64,000 nucleotides of DNA, taken from positions 407,009 through 471,008 of the forward strand of contig NW_023998414.1 in the NCBI RefSeq assembly GCF_014805625.2. The letters run 5' to 3'. Below, piece after piece: positions 44,005 to 55,862 of this stretch (position 1 is its first letter; every line of letters begins with the position of its first letter). The position numbers were made by a program, and so were the translations under genes. Source of the DNA: Glossina fuscipes. Lineage: Eukaryota > Arthropoda > Insecta > Diptera > Glossinidae. Below the pieces are notes generated by a model. The model saw only the letters and a list, made by a program, of their open reading frames with translations. It was not told where the DNA came from and made no database searches.

Positions 44005-44584
44005 TATGTTAAGGGATTAATCGAAGTAATGAACCCTCCCTTTTTCGAAAAATTTTGTATCTCTTGGTGATGAAGTCTCGCATAGCTAAATATTTCGTTA
44101 TTAAGAACTTTGTCATATTTTTGATAAGAATTTTGCTATCAATAAATGTAGTTTTGATGAGCATCCTCGAAACGATATCCACGCGATAAATAAGTCAAAT
44201 GACGAAGGGTCTTGTGTAAGGTTTTTATGCTAAGAAAAACTTGTTCTTTATTACAATAACGCTTATGATATATACGCCAACGATCGATCTGTCGAACATA
44301 ATCTGCTCAGCTGCCCAGTAGTTAAGCGTCTATCCGAAACCTTAGAAATAAAGTGTTGGTAGAAATTTCTTCCACTTTTATTGAATTGCTTGCCATCACA
44401 CATTTTGTAAAGATAACCGTCACGAATGGTCACAACAAATTTGTTATCTTTTCTGTGAGCAAAACAGCTAAGCTGTTTTAATCATAGTAAGTAAGAAGAG
44501 ATCTAGATACGTATTTGTAATACGCGAGATATTATATGAATCTCAGAGTAAAAACAACCATCTGGTATGGCTGTCATAGTAGAT

Positions 44585-44892
44585 TTTTATACCGTACATC
44601 GCTTGTGGTACAAGGTATATTATGTAAATACGCTTGTATGTAACATCTAGCAGGGCTTAAGATCCACCTTTCATTACATCGACCGATTCAGAATCACTTG
44701 CCGAATCAGTCTAAGCTTGTCTGTCGGTTTGTCCGTCCGTCCGTCTTGGATTCTTGTATTCAATCTACAGATCGTAATTTCCGACATATTTTGTTGAAAT
44801 TTAATATACCGACATGCTTTAACCCAAGGACGAATCTTGTTGAAAATGATTCAGATTGGAACACTTTTTCGACCACTTCCCGTATATAAGAC
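44585..44892 (+). repeat. Old dispersed repeat with hairpin start, copy 1
   Basis: It begins with a hairpin, TTATACCGTACATCGCTTG / TGGTACAAGGTATA. It continues TTGTATGTAACATC, CGATTCAGAATCACTTGCCG and a GTCC-repeat (TTTGTCCGTCCGTCCGTC), and ends AAGGACGAATCTTGTTGAAAATG and CCGTATATAAG. From general knowledge this order of phrases recurs as a common non-coding repeat in cyclorrhaphan fly genomes. A shorter relative lies at 61408-61575. Confidence 0.65.
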
Positions 44893-46495
44893 CTTATCTT
44901 GAGAAGTGAGTTATATCAGTGACTGTCTTAAGCGAAATGGTGTAGGGTATTTGAAGGTCGGCCGCCCTATTATATTCACTTATTAAATTTGTGTTTTAAT
45001 ATCTCAGCTAAATGAAGAGTAAAAGATTAAATTAATTAAAAGTCCACACTGATAATGAATAGTCGATAGTGATTTACTTTGGGAAATGTGGAATAAAAAA
45101 TTGCTTAATTTTTCTTGCAAAGAAAATTTGCAATAAATGTTCAATTCCGAGGCTTCTACTTACAATTTGACGGAAGGCAAGTCATTTTCATTGTCAATGC
45201 TACGCATAAGATAAGGGAAAGCATAGTAATAAGAGCATTTGTGTAAATAATACAAAAAAAGAGGAATCATTGTGAGTTTAATAATTTAATATGTTCCCGA
45301 AAATGTACTAAAAAGCTCGGGCAATTACTCAATGAGCTAATGAGTTCATTAGACAACCGGCTACGCCTCAACTCAATACATAAGTAACTTTTTCCTTTTC
45401 TTTTTTTTTTTTTTTAAATAAATATATATATATATATATATATAATTGTTTATTAAGATGAATCTGCAATTTCACATATACATAAATATTGCTTTCAGCT
45501 TTGAATTTTCAATCTGTTCTATTACATTACATATAAAGATATATAAAACAATTCGTACACATACACAAGTTCATTTGATTTATAAAATAAAACATTTTGT
45601 GAATAACGATAAATTATTGCTTTTGTTAGCAAAAAATAATTTTTTTTTTTTTTGCTTTTGTTTTTCGTTAAATATAAAAACATTTGTTCAGTGATTCCAA
45701 AAAAATACTCATATCTGTACAAATTTAGATACATTAAAATTTTGTAACAATACTTACTGTGGTACGATAATAAATTAATCACAATTGTAATTAGGTAGGT
45801 CAACAAAAGCTAACATTACAGAGATATGAATCAAAAACCTTTTCTATCTATGTACAAACTGATTATGAAGAAAACAGGTATCCAACATATGTTCTAAATA
45901 TAAAGGGAGCAAAATATTACATAAAAATATATTTAAAGCGTAAAGAAGGTGACAATCGATCGTCTTTGCCGCATTTTTTTTCTATTCTTTTTTTTTTTTT
46001 TTTTTTTAATACACATTGTTTATGCAAAAATTATTGTATGTAAAAATAATTTCACCTTATATTAATATAGAAATTATAAATTTTTCCGTAGATAATTGAT
46101 GAAAATATGCTTTACACTTAATGCGTTTTTCATAGATGTTATGATAGCATTTAGAAGATTAATTTTTGATACGCGTAATCATAACGGAATTTGGTTGGTT
46201 GGATACATAATATAAACGGAGTATTTCGCGAGGCCAGTTTTTATAATCGAATATCGAAAATTATCGAAATATTTCAAATTTTTCTAAATTTATAAATTAT
46301 AGTTTCGTTCTTCTCAAGGGTTTTAGTATTTAGCACTAGAAACTAGAAAAAGATTTCCGAAATTCTCTTCTTCTTATAAATTACATAGGGAATAACAAAA
46401 CTTAAACGCCCGCTAAGGTTATAGACATAATTAAAAAGTGTAATAAAAAATGTTGTTAAAATTTTGTCTAAAAAGGTTACACAAATTTACTTATT

Positions 46496-49400
46496 CTAAA
46501 CGAATAAAATATGCGTTGTGCTACCATTCTGTACGATCCCACTGCCAGTAGCTAATAAGCTATTCTTTTTGCCCATGGTGTAGCCATTTGGTTTAGTGGT
46601 GTTCATATGATAAGAATCTTGATTTCGTAGGGTTGTATATTTTTTTAAATTACCATTCTGAACAGCTACTGGTAATAATTCACGTTCTTTTGAGTAATGT
46701 TTTGCTCTATTATAACAAAGCACACCAAGGATAGCCAAAGTCATACCGAAACAATTTATCCAAGTAACTGGATTCCCTAGTATTATTAATGATACTCCAA
46801 TTACAAAAATACGCTTCGACGCACTAGCTACGGCATAGGTAAGCGGCGTTACCAATGACAACACCGAAAACGCAATTATGTTTTGCAACCAATTCAATAC
46901 ACCATCAACAAAGAGTAATGCTATCACACGATAATCGAAATTGGTCTAAAAAAAGAAAAGGAAAAGCAATTATATAAATGAAAATTTTATGCGACTTATT
47001 CATAATAATTTTTAAATAAAAAATTTTAAAAAAATACTAATCATTCTACTAAGAAGGAAAGAAACACTGCGACACTGATGAGAGCCATGCAGTATGTGTA
47101 AACAGTTGATGCATTGATTGCTGATATTGTAGCTGTAATTACCTTTAAAAATTGATGTTCACACTTTTAGGAAATCAAAAATTTACCAAAAAATAAAACC
47201 TGAAATCTTTTCGAAAAGTTTTTCGCGATTTCTTATACAAAAACTCTCTCTTAATGTGAGTTTTTTTTTTTTTTTTTTTTAATTTTAGAGAATTTTCATA
47301 AGTACTTAATTAAGTATCGCAAATATATATATGTCACGATCCGTACATCTGTTCTTGTCGGATTGTCTTCATAAAATTTTGTCTTCACGAATGTGTAATT
47401 GCCGTAATAATGTGTTTTGGAAAATATTTTTATCGTTTCGTCATCTCGTCTCATTACAACCTAGTTTTATATAATATATATAGTCTCTGTTTGATAAGTA
47501 TATAAGTATTCGAGTATATCGCTAAAGTTGATACGGTTAACTGATTAATCAGTCACTCTTGTAGTCACCATCGAAAAATTATTTATTTTGTAACAGTCAG
47601 AGAAAAGTATTAGATAAAGTAGATATGTGTGTAACATAGGTCGGTTTCCGTTTCTCAAAGTTTTTGAAGAAGCTAGGAGTAAATATAGAATTTGGCAAAC
47701 ACATTTCGGGTTTGGGCTTACAGTCCAGATTATACGGCATTTGGAAATTAAATATCCAGGGCGTTCTGCGTCGTAGTAGACTCAAGCCTCATCGACCATT
47801 ATATATATCTCATTTTTTTTAGCTTAAACGCACTGTTATATTGCGATGAACGCTGCAAATGTATGTTATTTTAAAATGAAAAATATTTATATATGCCCAT
47901 CCGTCTGTAGAGAATGATTACGATGTTTGCGATTTTTCTGGAAGAATAAGTTTGTATATCCGCAGACAAAATTAAAATGAAGGCGAATCGGTCAATCGGT
48001 CAAAAGTCAATAATTTCTTTGTCTCTTTCTTAGTTCACAGTTTCAAGATTTTTTTGCTTTTTGGAATGTTCAGTTTGCTTCTAAATTGTTGTGCGTGAAA
48101 AACCCATGGCATAGTGAAGCGTTCTTCCACAATATGAATCTTATTTTAACTGCAATACTGTGTAGTGTGCAGTGGATGAGAAAAGCAAAAGCTATCTGTC
48201 TTCTGATGATACATATAAAGAAAAAAAAAATGTACACATAAGTCATCAAGTATCATATGTTATTTGAGAATGGAGAGAGCACAAAGATATATATCTGGAC
48301 CCCAGAATTCTGCATACCACCATTCTACTTTTGGCAATTGCAACTACTACAATACCCTTTAACGGCAAATAATCCAAGCTTTCAATTCTTTCGATTTTCT
48401 CTTTTTGTGATAAATGGTTCATATACGTTTCAACGGTTATTTTAAACGAAGTCTCCTGTTTAAATAGCCAACTTAGATGAGGTTGATTTTGTTGAATAAA
48501 ATGGTTCAAATTCTTATAATAGGTCCTATAATTTGCGCTGTGGGACCGTGAAGCATATTGTAACGCTATTGCATCGTCAGGAAATTCCACTACCCAGAAC
48601 GGTTTCTATATATATAATAACGACATCGTTCGTTTTGCTTTCTCTTCCAAAGTAAACTTAAGCGTTTAGAGAAACTTATTACAATGATAATGTAATGTAA
48701 AAATGCTAGGTTATCAAATTTTTTTCTTTTTCAATCCCTTAAATTTGAAAAAAATTCTTAAAATTTTCAATTACGTAATCAATATATTCATTAATCGTTA
48801 TACTTACAACAATTGGATGTTTTATTATTTGAAAACTGTCGAGATATAACCAAACTGGCAAAAACATATAAAGCGCCAATTTACCAAGCAAATGCAATAA
48901 ACGTAGATGATGTATACCTGTGTCTTTAAGAACCTAAAAAATTGATAAATAAAAATAAACAATTAACAAATTTCATAATTGCTCGAAAGGTAAACACTAT
49001 ATTAGTAAGAAATATATTGGATCTCTATTAGCAAAATTTTCTTTACAAAAAACATGTAATAACAACAAAATTCAATTAATATCAATTGATTATTTATGCT
49101 ATGCCTAAAAAAATACTTTTGCTTATGTATAATGAACTAACTAAAATATTTGTTAACTTACCTTTTTTGAAAAGATATTTTGTAATGAAAATCCCATTGT
49201 AGATATAAGAGCTGAAATCAAGCCCATCATATCAAATGAGATTTCGGTCACTGTTGCTATACACACACCCGTTATTATAGGTATCAGGCTTAGGTACACC
49301 AAGGTCGGCTGCTTTTCATTAAATATTAAGCGCGTTAATATAACCGTAAATAATGGCATTGTTGCTTTAACTGAAATGCATATATGAGTTTTATTTTATT

Positions 49401-49781
49401 TGGTTAAATATAAGATCATGAAAGCACAGATCTACCTGTATGTGCATAAGAAACTGGCACTTTCCATAATGATACATGTGAGGCAACAGATGAGAAGAAT
49501 TTACCAAAAGCCAAAGGTACTATTATACGTAAATAATAATTACGTTCCATGTCCTGGTACTTCCGAATACCCCACAAATTGAAAAAAGGGCCACTATATA
49601 ATGTGATACTGCACAATTGTATCATAGTCACAGTCATCGGATAAGGGAATTCATTGAGCACCATTTTACCTATCACATTATTGCTGGACGATACTATGTA
49701 CCACAGGATACATAAGGTAAGAACTATTAAAACATGTCTAGATCCAGCGCGCTTGCTAATTCCCCCGCCACTCTTTAGCAT
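46496..49781 (-). CDS. SLC35E1-like nucleotide-sugar/triose-phosphate transporter family protein
   Basis: Four coding exons on the minus strand (49781-49436, 49370-49162, 48933-48808, 46945-46496) give 376 residues. The start chosen is the ATG before [20 protein letters not shown]; an upstream TTG extension exists but is not needed. About ten hydrophobic helices are spread over the protein, with family blocks [68 protein letters not shown] and [16 protein letters not shown]. The TPT/SLC35E family sits in Golgi/ER membranes; the substrate of SLC35E1 is not settled. The tail past the last helix is polar and variable. Intron 3 (1.86 kb) contains a TRMT11 fragment. I recall the Drosophila orthologue as CG14621, next to tilB, which would agree with the order here. 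The first and last helices look complete. Confidence 0.9.
48265..48602 (-). pseudogene. TRMT11 (tRNA guanosine-2'-O/N2 methyltransferase 11) fragment
   Basis: From 48602 down the minus strand reads [20 protein letters not shown], then about 25 residues later [22 protein letters not shown] and [12 protein letters not shown]. These match, in order, the THUMP-like N-terminal half of TRMT11 (FKI.VETFN..L...EKI.RIE.L.YLP..G). After LPLKGIV the frame shifts by one, and [11 protein letters not shown] continues the family sequence in the new frame to a stop. The catalytic MTase half is absent. It lies inside intron 3 of the SLC35E1-like gene, same strand. No intron is retained in the fragment. The parent gene is presumably elsewhere in the genome. 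Confidence 0.75.
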
Positions 49782-52700
49782 TATGTATTGCTTTTGCCAA
49801 CACTTCTTCAACCAATCTAATTACAAATTATTAAACTTATGTTGTTATTATGACCAACAACTAATCACTGTTTTATTTTCGTGTTGAGATAGTTTAATGT
49901 CAACATTTCGTTTCACTAGTTAAAAAACTTATTCTATTCGAATTTGTTTAAAAAAAATCAGTTCCTGTAAATAATTGGAGAAAGGTTCACTCTCTTTTTA
50001 TTGACGTGACAAGTTATCTTATAGATAAAAATTGAAGGAAATTTAATTTTGTAATTTAGCAAGAAAAGGTATTGCCAGCTAATAAATATTTTTAATAGAA
50101 AGATTTATCTGAAATTCTGCGCTTTCAAATCCAAATTGGAAATGTTTTGGAAAAACTACCAGGAATTGGTAAGATACATGACGATCTAGTGCAATATGCA
50201 GAGCATCATGGAAAAAATTTAAGGCAACGATTTTTTAAAGATATCAAAAGATTTTTTTTTCAAATAGAACTATTATTGAAACAATACAAAATAATAAATA
50301 TTGCGTCATTGTATATTATCGTTGTTGTATATCTTCTAGTTTATAATAAGGCTGTTTTTGTCAAGTTCTACTCATATTTTTACCTAACCCACCGAATTTA
50401 TTGGTTTTGTTTTGATTTCCCTTCCTTTTTAAATTACAGCCATATTCTGGTGTTGTTATTGTTCAGCTATTATAACATTTATTCTTCTGTTTGGCTGTCA
50501 TCGTTTGCTGTCATTTTGTATCAAATTTCATATTCCAAAGTAAAAATGACTACAAAGCTCTCCAAGAAAAATTTTACATTTAATTAGCGTTGTTAGATTA
50601 TAAAAACTACAATTTGAAGTGTTAAAGAAAAAAGAAAATATACGGCTTTGCCAAAAAAAAAAATATATATGCAAAATGGAATAAGTTAAGGGTAAATTAT
50701 TAATGCACAATCTTAATGTAAGAATTAATATATTACTTTTCGCGTGTGTAAATAGTAATAGCAATTAAATTATTATTTGTCGTTTGCTGAAAAACGATAC
50801 AGATATTTAAAAGAAAAAACTAATTTAGACATATCCACAGTAAATGAAAAATTTATGGCGAGAATTGTCTGCAAATTTAACTGGACCTACCCGAAAAAAA
50901 TAAGTATAAGTGTATTTATAGAAAAGCATTTATTTAAAAAAATGTTACTTTTATCTTCAATCCTTACAGCATTGGAATAATGAACTGATATAGGGCTCGT
51001 TTGCATTGACATTTATTTTTTAAAGTGAACATTTCAAATCGTTTTTATTTTTTTAAAATAAAGGTGTTGAAATATTTTTATTTTCTTAAATGAAGTTTAT
51101 TAAAAGTTTTTATCAGAAAATAAACAATTTATTTTATATACATTACAATATGTTTATATAATTTGTTTTAATTTTTTTTCCTTCTAGTTGGATGTCGGCT
51201 GGATTTCTGCTGACAATAGCTTCGTCCACAGAACCAGTTGATTCTGACCCCATTTCAGCATTTATACTTCATTTCGTAAAAATATTGTGCAGAATACATC
51301 TTGCATAATATATGTGCGCTGGATTTTAATGGTTACGATCTATGTCTCCCCTTGAATAAGCCCAGGAAACTTGATTTGAAGACGCCGAAATAGGAGCGAG
51401 TTATTCTTAGTCCTCAAATGTTTCAGCAATCTAATGAAGTTGATCAACAAATAAACTAATAAAGGAAAAATTTTTTATGGTCGTACCTTTGCTTATTTCC
51501 CACCAAATCATATAAAAACATTGTAATTTTTTTTTCTTTCATTTTTTATACACGTTTCTTCTATATTTTCTTTAAATTTTTAAAAATGGTGTCTCTGCGT
51601 TGCACTACACTCTGTTATAATAATAGAAACGCACTGTAATCTGCTGAAAAGTAAATCACAAACCAGGTCATGCTTTTGTAATCTCCACACTCAGCTTAAA
51701 CGCCAAATACAAGATAAGATAAGATCAGCTGTTAAACTGTTTTGGCAGAAATGTGTGATATCTTATGCTTCGCTTGCTGCTCGAATGTCAATTTTGTCGT
51801 CCATATATGTATAACTAAATGTATGAAATTTTATATTTCAATACGTGCAATATTTATACAAAAGCTTACTAGAAGTGATATTATAAAACGCAATGGAAGA
51901 AAGGGATCTTTGGTATTGACAGCTTTTGGTAATAGAATAAAAACAAAAATTCGAAAAAATCCCAAAAAAGGTACTATTCCCTACACTGAAATTGTCCATA
52001 ATTTATGATTAATAAACAAAAAAAAAAATTATAACCATCTGAGCATCAAATAGCATGATCTGAGGTGATTTAATAAAACAATAACGTCAGAATAGTAGTA
52101 GTAATGATTAGTAGCTACTTTAGTTCGATTATTAAGACCTTCTCGTGTAAATGAATTTCACGCCACTGAAAATGTGAAACTGACTACGAATGACATCAAA
52201 AGAATAAAAGACTTATTAAATTAGTTTAGTGCAATGAATAAACACCAGACAACAAGGTCGATAGACGTACACATAAGCTTAGGAGCATTAAAAAAATGAT
52301 TCCAAATCGGTCGATGTAATAAAAACTAGACCTATATAGTGCCATAGCTACGCTCTGAAAAAGACTTTGTAGAATCGAAAGGCAGTTTACGTCACAATTT
52401 AATATTTTGTTTACTAGCTTGTATCTAAAGGAATACCAAATTTTGTAGCGTGGATTTTATTTTGTCAAAAATATTGAAAGTGCTTAGAGAAGTGGTTTAC
52501 CTGAATGCTCGCGTTGCTTCTTTTACTTACTTAGGTGCTGGTAAGCCATTTATTTTAATATTTTCATGAATCTTAAATGATAATAAAATATAATATAATT
52601 TTTTATATTAATTATCGAAATAGTAAATATATTAATACAGTAAAATATTAATTTTCTTTCTGCGACAACCTTACGCTATACAGTTCTGCTTTCGCAATTA

Positions 52701-53500
52701 GGTACATCTTAAATATTCGTCACGTTTAGAATGGGATAAAGCCCTCAACTATAATGAAAAAATGCTGGCCAATAACAAAATGATTGTGGTAACACAATGC
52801 AAAGACAAAAATTTATTTGATAAACACAATTTTTCCGATAATGCTATGAGTTACAATAAATGCTTGCTTACCCAAACAAAAAGGAATATTTATTTTATAG
52901 TTTTCTTTGAACAGGGAGCCTGCAAAAGCCCGGCTTTTCTCTTAGCTACGCTAGAGATACTCGAAGATATACTTCTGGACCGAACGACGTCTGCGGTATC
53001 CGAAGGAATGTTGGTCTTATGGATAAGGATTTATATTTATTTTTTGGTTGGTAAAAAATTCTTACATTTTCAGTTTATTTAACAGAAGTTTACCATATCT
53101 TATCTAAAAACTAAAAAAAATTGATTAAATTCTGAAAAATATTTTTAACTAAACGATTTCCGCTTCTGTTTATACAAAATCCAAATGCCTTAAGGCAATT
53201 ACGTTAATAGCAAATATTTTGAGATTGTATCAAATTGTTAAAGTACTCTGATTGTTTTAAGTAGTGAACAGTATTTATTTTGCCAAATTTATCAAAATGG
53301 TGTATTACTAATTAAATCATTACTTGTATGAATTGAATTTTTGGAATTTTTTTTTTTTTATCAATTACAGTAAATAATTACGATATAAAAAATGAAACTA
53401 AATTTATACAAACATCTCTAAATTGCTAAAAAATATCTTCATAGTAAACAAAACACAAAACGAACCATTACTTGATATTTCTTGGCGATTAACTCGGAAT
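49782..53500. other. Intergenic with several unassigned exon-like stretches (+ strand)
   Basis: Four plus-strand segments look more coding than the background but match nothing I know. At 50102-50250 the frame reads LSEILRFQIQIGNVLEKLPG and on to QYAEHHGKNLRQRFFKDIK, with a GTAAGA donor inside. At 50778-50905 it reads AEKRYRYLKEKTNLDISTVN. At 51870-52005 it reads RKGSLVLTAFGNRIKTKIRK and ends NL-stop. At 52704-53030 it reads HLKYSSRLEWDKALNYNEK and later GACKSPAFLLATLEILEDI. Together they may be exons of one fast-evolving gene, or unrelated debris. The remainder is AT-rich with T runs. Confidence 0.35.
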
Positions 53501-54380
53501 TTATTTGGGTTCGATAAGAGCCGTTTCCAAATCTTTCATTTTCGGATAACTAACTTCGCGAGCATCAAGTTTAGATTGTGCCCACATAATCAATTTTAAT
53601 AAGAACATAATTTTTGGTGTTGAGTCAGCACTATGCTCACATTTTAATATGGCAGCATTTAATTCACTGGCAATCTGGATAAATTAGCAAATTAATAAAT
53701 GAACGAATTTCAATCATGATGAAACTTATTTTCAAGAAGTATAATTACCTTATGTCTATGTGATTGTTCCAGTAGGTAAGCAAAAGGGCTTTCTTGTGGC
53801 TTTTCAAATGCTAATAAAGCCAAAGTACGTTCCAATTCACTAAGAACCTCTGGTATGTCTTCACCAGCTTCGGATAACTTGTTTTGGGCAAATGTCAGAG
53901 CGTCGTCTATTTTACCAGCTCTATTTGAAAAATCGAAGTGTTTTTAAAAACTAAATTGCTTATTGGAATTATATGCAAATACCTGATTAGTTCAATTAAT
54001 TGTAACTGTTGCAAATGAAAAAATAAGTAACGATCATTATCTAACAATTCGGGATGCAGTCGATTAACTAAATGCGTAGCATCATGTATGCGACCATTTT
54101 GCACAGCTTCTCGTATTAAAATCCGATCATCCAAAGAATTCAATTCAACGCTAGGCTCAAGGCCAGCTTCTAATTGAAATTTTTCGGCCGCTTCTTTGAA
54201 GCCTTCTATGAATACAAGATTCAGCGACAAAGTTTTTATATTATAATCACATACTAACTCACCCGTTACCAAGTAATTCATTATTAAGCGATTCATGTCC
54301 GCTTGCTTAAAAGGAAATTGCTCCAGACGCAACATCCACTCCTCTTTAGTAATCCCGTCACTTTTGTCACTGTAGCTCAT
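53501..54380 (-). CDS. GID8 / TWA1 homologue (CTLH E3 ligase complex subunit)
   Basis: Four exons on the minus strand (54380-54263, 54205-53983, 53920-53749, 53674-53501) give 228 residues, the same length I recall for human GID8. The N-terminus [37 protein letters not shown] is a LisH motif; [20 protein letters not shown] and the following helices form the CTLH domain; exon 3 begins the CRA domain ([25 protein letters not shown]) that continues to the end. GID8 scaffolds the CTLH/GID ubiquitin ligase with RanBP9 and MAEA. In flies this gene family also affects Wnt and BMP outputs. Intron 1 is 57 nt, a multiple of three and without a stop, so the unspliced frame reads through with 19 extra residues inside the LisH-CTLH junction. 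The start lies 1.5 kb from the divergent DDX46 gene. Confidence 0.95.
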
Positions 54381-55862
54381 TTTCTTATTTTTCCTTATTT
54401 TGCCAATTTTGAAGCCGTTAATTAAAACAAACTATTCCAAACAAATTCGCTTTCTAAAATTTTTACTATTTATGTGTTGCAATATTTTTGCTTTTGTTCT
54501 TAAAAAAAGAGCGATTATTTAAGTGAACTATGTCTAAAGAAAAACAAGAAAACAACGCAGTCAGACTAAATCAGGGTTGTCAAACATTTCTTACTATAAA
54601 GTTAGAGCATAAGTAAGAACAGCCTCATCTCGAAAATTGCAAATTTTGCATTGAAGAATTGGAAAACTCACCTTTTAAGCTTCCAAGGTTAAAGGCAAAC
54701 ACGCAGATCTTGGCAGTACAACCTACTTCTCCTAACACTACGAAAGAGTGAAGCCTATTCTTCCGAATTGAACTTGCCCATTATTTTTATTTGAAGTTTC
54801 GTCCGTGATGTCACATTGAATGCGCGGTTATTTATTTATCCTTCACAGCAAAATATAAATTTTATATTATTATCTTGTTTCTAAATAGTGCAAATATTAT
54901 TAAGAACCACTAAATTATTATTATTAAATTCATTCAAGTTGATGTTATTATCATTGCCTTTCGTCCCTTCAAAATCGCGACAAAAATTTAAGCAAAGGGC
55001 TTGATACAATAGCGCGCCGTTTTCATTTTCGGGTTAAGAAGTCCCACGCGGTAAACACAATGAGCAGCCGCGCTACCATATTGTTTTGCAGGGAAATGTA
55101 AATAAAGACATATGGTTTTATAACTAAAAAAAAAGTAATCAACGTAAACATAAACAACAAATTTATAAAAAATAAAAATTTTGCTAACCTTCATAATCTG
55201 CTTAGATTTTATAACACCGTCGAAAGCCTGTTTGTATACCAATTGATTTATAATTTAGAAATTATCATTTATGACTCTCTAATAGAGCAATTTCAACTTT
55301 AAGGTCAATGCATGGTATAAATTAAAATTGCAAATCGCAGAATATAAGCAAATGTCTATTAAAGTAAGATAAATATAGATTAGATAAATGGTCTTAAAAT
55401 TTAAAAAGGACAATCATCATTTCTTGTAATTTTTTTTGGTTTTGTTTTATATGGGCAAACATATCATTTGTCAATTTCCTTAATGTTATGTAAAAAGTCA
55501 GGAAAGCTGGACACATCGCGAAAACAGGAATAACAGCTCATTGTGTCGCCTCCTTATAAGTATCCAATTATTACTTGGGGCGTACTTTTGCTTTTCTTCC
55601 CCAAAGGATTGAAATGGATCAAAAACCATCTGGCAACATCATTTATTTTGATTAAATAAGGCAACTATTCAGCTTTATCAGCTGGCTGCTACATGACAAA
55701 CTTTATAGCCAATGAGGTTTTGGGTTCTTAAGCGTTTTATTGTTTTTTCTTTCATGCGGCGTTTACTAATTTGTGAAAATTACGGTTAAAGGCGAACTAA
55801 AATAAGGAATTCTCTATAATTGGACACATATATTTAAAAAGCATAAATTAATAAAAAAAAAT
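54381..55862. other. Region between divergent GID8 and DDX46
   Basis: It should contain both promoters. The middle (about 55005-55560) belongs to the dispersed repeat family. No further gene seen. Confidence 0.5.
55277..55548 (+). repeat. Dispersed repeat family, copy 3
   Basis: Blocks CTCTAATAGAGCAATTTCAAC, TATAAATTAAAATTGCAAATC, GTCAATTTCC, TAAAAAGTCAGGAAAGCTGG and CAGGAATAACAGCTCATTGTG match copy 1 in order. Upstream, 55005-55170 (TTTTCATTTTCGGGTT, CGCGCTACCATATTGTTTTG, TCAACGTAAACATAAACAAC) matches 24700-24890, so the full family unit is at least 540 bases. Confidence 0.55.

Larger units (their letters stand above)
42865..46495. other. Intergenic between acyltransferase and SLC35E1-like gene
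   Basis: Contains a CT microsatellite (43961-44004), an old dispersed repeat (44585-44892), a TA microsatellite (45422-45445) and T runs (about 45402-45415 and 45982-46008). No protein-like frame was recognised. Confidence 0.5.

Noticed and set aside
44698..44889. 63-codon frame beginning with a Val/Cys/Pro repeat
   Set aside because: The repeat is a GTCC microsatellite within a non-coding dispersed repeat.
45522..45806. 94-codon Tyr/Leu-rich minus-strand frame
   Set aside because: Typical chance frame in AT-rich DNA, overlapped by an equally long frame on the other strand.
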